A DNA stretch of 9,817 bases from positions 1-9,817 of the forward strand of contig CAZZZA010000114.1 in assembly GCA_964658455.1 (NCBI GenBank), read 5' to 3'. The notes beneath the pieces were generated by a model that saw only the letters and a list, made by a program, of their open reading frames with translations, was not told the DNA's origin and ran no database searches. Origin of the DNA: Lichenicola sp964658455. GTDB lineage: Bacteria; Pseudomonadota; Alphaproteobacteria; Acetobacterales; Acetobacteraceae. Each line of letters begins with the position of its first letter. The first letter of the stretch is position 1. Of this stretch, positions 6,316 to 9,817 are shown piece after piece. The translations under genes were made by a program, and so were the position numbers.

Positions 6316-7938
6316 TCAGCCGTGCGGCGCCCCCACCGACGCCTGGAACCCCGGCACCGGGCCTGCCGGCCGCAGCGCCTCGAACGCATAGCCGAGCGAC
6401 AGCAGCCGGGCTTCCGACCAGGCCGGCCCCAGGAACGACAGCCCCACCGGCAGGCCTGCGACCTGTCCCATCGGCACCGTCAGATGCGGGGTGCCGGCGA
6501 CCGCGGGCAGGGTGGAGGCGGCGCCGAGATCGTTGTCGCCATCGACGATGTCGATCATCCAGGCCGGCGGCCCGGTGGGGGCGACCAGCGCGTCGAGCTT
6601 CGATTGCGACAGCATCCGGTCGATGCCGTCCGGCCCGGCGCGGCGCAGGCTGTCGGCACGCGCCGACAGGTAGGCGGGATCGTGCAGGCCGGCGGTCGCC
6701 TCCGCCTTGATGAACAGCTCCTGGCCGAACAGAGCCAGCTCGCGATCGGCATGCGCCTGGTTGAAGGCGATCAGCGCCGCCAGCGTCCGCGGCTGGTCGC
6801 GCTTCGGCGTGCTGGCCAGGTAGTCGGCCAGGCCGGTCTTCAGCTCGGTCAGCAGCACCAGCTTCTCGCCGGCGCCGATCGCGTCCATGCCGTCGAAGCT
6901 GGGGATCTCGACCAGGGTGGCCCCGGCGCCGCGCAGCCGCTCGAGCGCCTGGTCGAACACCGCGTCCAGTGCCGGATGGTAGCCGGCCAGGAACCGCAGC
7001 ACGCCGATCCGCTTGCCGGCCAGCGCGTGGCGGTCGAGTGCCGCGGCGTAGTCGGTGCGGTGCCGGTCGGCGTCGGCCGTCGCCGGGTCGGCGGGGTCGC
7101 TACCGGCGATCACCGTCAGCAGATGCGCGGCGTCGGCGACGGTGCGGGTCATCGGCCCGGCGGTATCCTGGCTGGCCGAGATCGGGATGATGCGATGGCG
7201 CGACACCAGCCCCACGGTCGGTTTCAGCCCGACCAGACCGGAGATCGAGGCCGGGCAGGTGACCGAACCGTCGGTCTCGGTGCCGATCGCCAGCGGCGCC
7301 AGCGAGGCCGCCACCGCCACCCCGCTGCCGGAGGAGGAGCCGCACGGGGTGCGGTCGAGGGCGAAGGCGTTGCGGGTCTGGCCGCCGACCGCGCTCCAGC
7401 CGCTGATCGAGCGCTCGCCGCGCATGTTCGCCCATTCCGACAGGTTGGTCTTGCCGAGGATGATGGCGCCGGCCTCGCGCAGCCGCGCCACCAGCGGCGC
7501 GTCGCGGCCGGTGACGTTGCCGGCCAGCGCCAGCGACCCGGCGGTGGTCGGCAGCGCGCCGCCGGTCTCGATATTGTCCTTGATCAGCACCGGCACGCCC
7601 TCGAGCGGCCGTGCCGGGTGGCTGCGCCGCCTGGCGTCGCTGGCGCGGGCCTGGTCGAGCGCGTCCGGCTCGATCCCGAGCACCGCCCTGGTCTGTCCGT
7701 CGAGCGCGTGGATGCGGGCGATATACAGCCCGACCAGCGCCTCGGCGCTGATCCGGCCATGGGCGAGGTCGTCGCGTATCTGGTCCAGCCCCAGCCCTTC
7801 GACCGAGTAGGTGGCGGCAGCGCACATGCGGGGCGTTCCGATCGACAGCGTGAACAGGGCGGCAAGCGCCAGCGCGGCACGGCGCGCGGCGCGGCGGCGG
7901 GAGCGGGTCGGCGGCGCCCGGCATGGGGTCATATCCAT
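6316..7938 (-). CDS. Exported amidase-signature enzyme, peptide-amidase-like
   Basis: A 540-residue hydrolase of the amidase-signature family, which cleaves C-N amide bonds with a Ser-cisSer-Lys triad. Lys120 (VLIKDNI), Ser201 (CGSSSGSG) and Ser225 (TETDGSVTCPA) fit the triad; the two serines are 24 residues apart, as in FAAH and peptide amidase. GLVGLKPTVGLVSR and SQDTAGPMTRTVADAAHL closely match the peptide amidase (Pam) branch, which removes C-terminal amides from peptides; the substrate here is inferred. The N-terminus is an export signal with an Arg-rich n-region (SRRRAARR, residues 13-20), a hydrophobic core (21-33) and likely cleavage near 41-42, giving a periplasmic or secreted enzyme. 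The start is ATG 7938 or ATG 7932. The same frame stays open upstream to 8817, but that part is antisense to dapF and is not protein-like. No clear ribosome site is seen. Confidence 0.88.
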   Translation of the reverse strand: MDMTPCRAPPTRSRRRAARRAALALAALFTLSIGTPRMCAAATYSVEGLGLDQIRDDLAHGRISAEALVGLYIARIHALDGQTRAVLGIEPDALDQARASDARRRSHPARPLEGVPVLIKDNIETGGALPTTAGSLALAGNVTGRDAPLVARLREAGAIILGKTNLSEWANMRGERSISGWSAVGGQTRNAFALDRTPCGSSSGSGVAVAASLAPLAIGTETDGSVTCPASISGLVGLKPTVGLVSRHRIIPISASQDTAGPMTRTVADAAHLLTVIAGSDPADPATADADRHRTDYAAALDRHALAGKRIGVLRFLAGYHPALDAVFDQALERLRGAGATLVEIPSFDGMDAIGAGEKLVLLTELKTGLADYLASTPKRDQPRTLAALIAFNQAHADRELALFGQELFIKAEATAGLHDPAYLSARADSLRRAGPDGIDRMLSQSKLDALVAPTGPPAWMIDIVDGDNDLGAASTLPAVAGTPHLTVPMGQVAGLPVGLSFLGPAWSEARLLSLGYAFEALRPAGPVPGFQASVGAPHG

Positions 7939-7957
7939 CGCCGACGACGGTGCCCGA

Positions 7958-7969
7958 CCGGCGCGCCGG
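7958..7969. repeat. 12-bp perfect palindrome in the amidase/dapF divergent gap
   Basis: CCGGCGCGCCGG equals its own reverse complement and lies in the 111-bp space between two divergent starts, 20 bp upstream of the amidase ATG. It could be a regulator site, but GC-only palindromes are frequent by chance in DNA of this composition. Confidence 0.25.
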
Positions 7970-8012
7970 GCGCAACGCGGGCCTGTCGCCCGGGCGGCGG
8001 CGCGGCCGCGGT

Positions 8013-8042
8013 TTGGCGCTGTCAGCCGGCCTCCGGTATAGG
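8013..8042 (+). promoter_or_regulatory. Predicted sigma70-type promoter of dapF
   Basis: TTGGCG (8013-8018) and TATAGG (8037-8042) each match four of six consensus bases and are 18 bp apart. TATA is rare in this GC-rich DNA. Transcription would begin near 8049-8050, at or next to the dapF ATG, so the mRNA may be leaderless. Consistently, no Shine-Dalgarno precedes dapF. It would drive dapF and the coupled downstream gene. Confidence 0.45.
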
Positions 8043-8049
8043 GACGCCC

Positions 8050-8847
8050 ATGCAGCGCGCCTTTTCCAAGATGCACGGAGCCGGGAACGATTTCGCCGTG
8101 TTCGACGCCCGCGAGCAGCCGCTGGCGCTGTCGCCGGCTGTGATCGCGGCGCTGGCCGATCGCCATGCCGGCATCGGCTTCGACCAGCTGGTGGTGATCG
8201 GGCGCGGCGACGCCGAGGCCGACGCCGGCGTGCGGTTCTACAATGCCGACGGCAGCGAGTCCGGCGCGTGCGGCAACGCCACGCGCTGCGTCGCCTGGCT
8301 GGTCGCGGGCGGCGTGCCCGGCACCGGCCTCGCCCTGCGCAGCGGCGCCGGCCTGCTGTCGGCGCGCCTGCTTGATGCCGGCCTGGTCGAGGTCGGCATG
8401 GGCAGCCCGGCGCTCGACTGGCGCCGGGTGCCGCTGGCGCATGCGGCCGACACCCTGCACCTGCCGCTGGACGGCGACCCCGCCGCCTGCTCGATGGGCA
8501 ACCCGCACGCCACCTGGTTCGACGGCGCCGTCGATCCGGCGCTGCGCGGGGAGGCGCTGGCATCCGACCCGCTGTTCCCGGAGGGGGCCAATATCGGCTT
8601 CGCCACCATCCTCGGCCCTGACCGGATGCGGCTGGTGGTGTACGAGCGCGGCAGCGGCCTGACCCTGGCCTGCGGCTCCGGCGCCTGCGCCGCGGTGGTC
8701 AATGCCGCCAGGCGCGGCCTGACCGGGCGCCGGGTGCAGGTCGAGATGCCGGGCGGCACGCTTGAGGTGGCGTGGGACGAGGCCGACCGCGTGCACCTGA
8801 CCGGTCCGGTCGCGCACGTGTTCGCCGGCAGCGTGTCGCTGCCATGA
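8050..8847 (+). CDS. dapF: Diaminopimelate epimerase
   Basis: DapF converts LL- to meso-diaminopimelate, the precursor of lysine and of the peptidoglycan cross-linking residue, without a cofactor by a two-cysteine mechanism. The length, 265 residues, is usual. The start is fixed by the family N-terminus FSKMHGAGNDF (residues 5-15). The two catalytic cysteines are present: Cys74 in ESGACGNATRC and Cys208 in TLACGSGACA. Other family marks are NADGSE (65-70), the MGNPHA block (149-154) and GANIGF (179-184). The first cysteine loop reads GNATR where many homologues have GNGTR, a mild change near the active site. The gene ends in an ATGA overlap with the next gene. The gene's frame is open far upstream of 8050, but that stretch is the antisense of the amidase gene. 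Confidence 0.97.
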   Translation: MQRAFSKMHGAGNDFAVFDAREQPLALSPAVIAALADRHAGIGFDQLVVIGRGDAEADAGVRFYNADGSESGACGNATRCVAWLVAGGVPGTGLALRSGAGLLSARLLDAGLVEVGMGSPALDWRRVPLAHAADTLHLPLDGDPAACSMGNPHATWFDGAVDPALRGEALASDPLFPEGANIGFATILGPDRMRLVVYERGSGLTLACGSGACAAVVNAARRGLTGRRVQVEMPGGTLEVAWDEADRVHLTGPVAHVFAGSVSLP

Positions 8848-9817
8848 GCGCGCCCGAGATCCTGACCTTCGGCTGCCGCCTGAACACCTACGAGAGCGAG
8901 GTGATGCGCGGCCACGCGGCCGGCCTCGAGGCGCTGGTGATCGTCAATACCTGCGCCGTGACCGCCGAGGCCGAGCGCCAGGCCCGGCAGGCGATCCGTC
9001 GGGCGCACCGCGACCGGCCGGGCGCGCGCATCGTCGTCACCGGCTGCGCGGCGCAGCTCGATCCCGCCGCCTGGGGGGCGCTGCCCGGCGTGGTCCGCGT
9101 GCTGGGCAACGAGGACAAGCTGCGGCCGGAGAGCTGGAGCGAGACCGCGCTGGGATCGGGCGACGCGGTGTCGGACATCATGGCGGCGCGCGAGACCGCG
9201 GCGCATCTGGTGACCGAGTTCGCCGGCCGCAGCAGGGCCTTCGTGCAGGTCCAGCAGGGCTGCGACCACCGCTGCACCTTCTGCATCATCCCGTTCGGCC
9301 GCGGCCCGTCGCGTTCGGTGCCGATCGGCGCCATCGTCGAGCAGGTCAGGGCGCTGGTCGCGTCCGGCTACGCCGAGATCGTGCTGACCGGGGTCGACAT
9401 CACCGCCTATGGCGGCGACTTGCCGGGACGCCCGGCGCTCGGGCAGATGGCGCGCCGCCTGCTCGCCCTGGTGCCCGGCCTCGAGCGGCTGCGCCTGTCC
9501 TCGCTAGACCCGGTCGAGATCGACGACGATCTCTGGCAACTGATCGCGCACGAACCGCGCCTGATGCCGCATCTGCATCTGTCGCTGCAGGCCGGCTCGG
9601 ACCTAGTGCTCAAGCGGATGAAGCGCCGTCACCTGACCGGGGATGCGGCACGGGTGATCGACCGGGCGCGCCGCCTGCGTCCGGGCATCGGTTTCGGCGC
9701 CGACCTGATCGCCGGCTTTCCGACCGAGGACGAGGCGCTGTTCGAGGAGACGCTGGGCTTCGTGCGCGAGCATGCGCTGCCCTATTTGCATGTGTTTCCC
9801 TACAGCGAGCGGCCGGG
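8844..9817 (+). CDS. mtaB: tRNA t6A methylthiotransferase, MtaB type, 5' part (3' end outside window)
   Basis: Radical-SAM enzyme of the MiaB/RimO/MtaB group. MtaB adds a methylthio group to t6A37 of tRNAs reading ANN codons. No stop occurs before the window's right edge, so 324 codons are seen of a protein usually a little over 400 long. Visible are the N-terminal methylthiotransferase domain with three cluster-binding cysteines, Cys11 (FGCRLN), Cys37 (NTCAVT) and Cys68 (TGCAAQ), and the radical-SAM cluster motif CDHRCTFC (Cys140, 144, 147). The core blocks VLTGVDI, LHLSLQAGSD and ADLIAGFPTED follow. FGCRLN and GVDITAYG favour MtaB over MiaB (GCQMN) and RimO. The C-terminal TRAM domain would lie outside. 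The ATG overlaps the dapF stop by 4 bases with no Shine-Dalgarno, indicating coupled translation. Confidence 0.93.
   Translation, partial: MSAPEILTFGCRLNTYESEVMRGHAAGLEALVIVNTCAVTAEAERQARQAIRRAHRDRPGARIVVTGCAAQLDPAAWGALPGVVRVLGNEDKLRPESWSETALGSGDAVSDIMAARETAAHLVTEFAGRSRAFVQVQQGCDHRCTFCIIPFGRGPSRSVPIGAIVEQVRALVASGYAEIVLTGVDITAYGGDLPGRPALGQMARRLLALVPGLERLRLSSLDPVEIDDDLWQLIAHEPRLMPHLHLSLQAGSDLVLKRMKRRHLTGDAARVIDRARRLRPGIGFGADLIAGFPTEDEALFEETLGFVREHALPYLHVFPYSERP

Noticed and set aside
6322..8049. Plus-strand upstream extension of the dapF frame
   Set aside because: It covers the antisense of the amidase gene. DapF is complete from ATG 8050 with its conserved N-terminus.
7100..8563. 487-codon minus-strand frame across the amidase/dapF region
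   Set aside because: Out-of-frame shadow of the amidase gene and antisense of dapF, with Arg/Pro-rich low-complexity product.
7939..8817. Minus-strand upstream extension of the amidase frame
   Set aside because: It is antisense to dapF, and the signal peptide right after 7938 marks the true N-terminus.

Overview
The window is a very GC-rich bacterial chromosome segment whose genes are packed edge to edge. There is no mobile element, CRISPR array, tRNA or rRNA. The gene content points to an alphaproteobacterium, probably of the Acetobacteraceae/Rhodospirillales kind: dapF overlapping an MtaB-type methylthiotransferase, a YhaN-type ATPase ending in LTCRE, a DbpA-like helicase, and strong G/C preference at third codon positions. 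The family-level assignment is an inference from gene style, not a database match.

Bases 1-4052 (+ strand) read like one operon of five genes separated by a 4-bp overlap or by gaps of 6-12 bp. They are the 3' part of a YhaN/SMC-like DNA-repair ATPase; a CysG-type siroheme synthase (precorrin-2 dehydrogenase/ferrochelatase) with a shrunken methyltransferase remnant at its C-terminus; a MoaB/MogA-type molybdopterin protein; cyanase; and a small exported protein made only of two POTRA repeats. Siroheme, molybdenum cofactor and cyanate decomposition all touch inorganic nitrogen (and sulfur) assimilation, so the middle of the operon has a plausible common theme. The ATPase and the POTRA protein do not obviously share it.

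Bases 4065-7938 (- strand) hold three genes converging on that operon. In transcription order they are an exported amidase-signature enzyme resembling peptide amidase, an unrecognised 78-residue protein followed by a possible hairpin terminator, and a DEAD-box RNA helicase with a DbpA-like RNA-binding domain and a basic tail. The longest gene-free stretch in the window is the 161 bp at 5868-6028. Apart from the hairpin I see nothing firm in it.

Bases 8050-9817 (+ strand) hold dapF (diaminopimelate epimerase; lysine and peptidoglycan precursor) overlapping an mtaB-type tRNA methylthiotransferase that runs off the right edge. A sigma70-like promoter lies so close to the dapF ATG that a leaderless transcript is predicted.

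I did not find a convincing undescribed multi-gene system. The points most worth a second look are the POTRA-only protein, the vestigial methyltransferase domain on CysG, the MogA-like catalytic aspartates in a MoaB-type protein, the siroheme/Moco/cyanase clustering, the possible leaderless dapF, and the small orphan gene.
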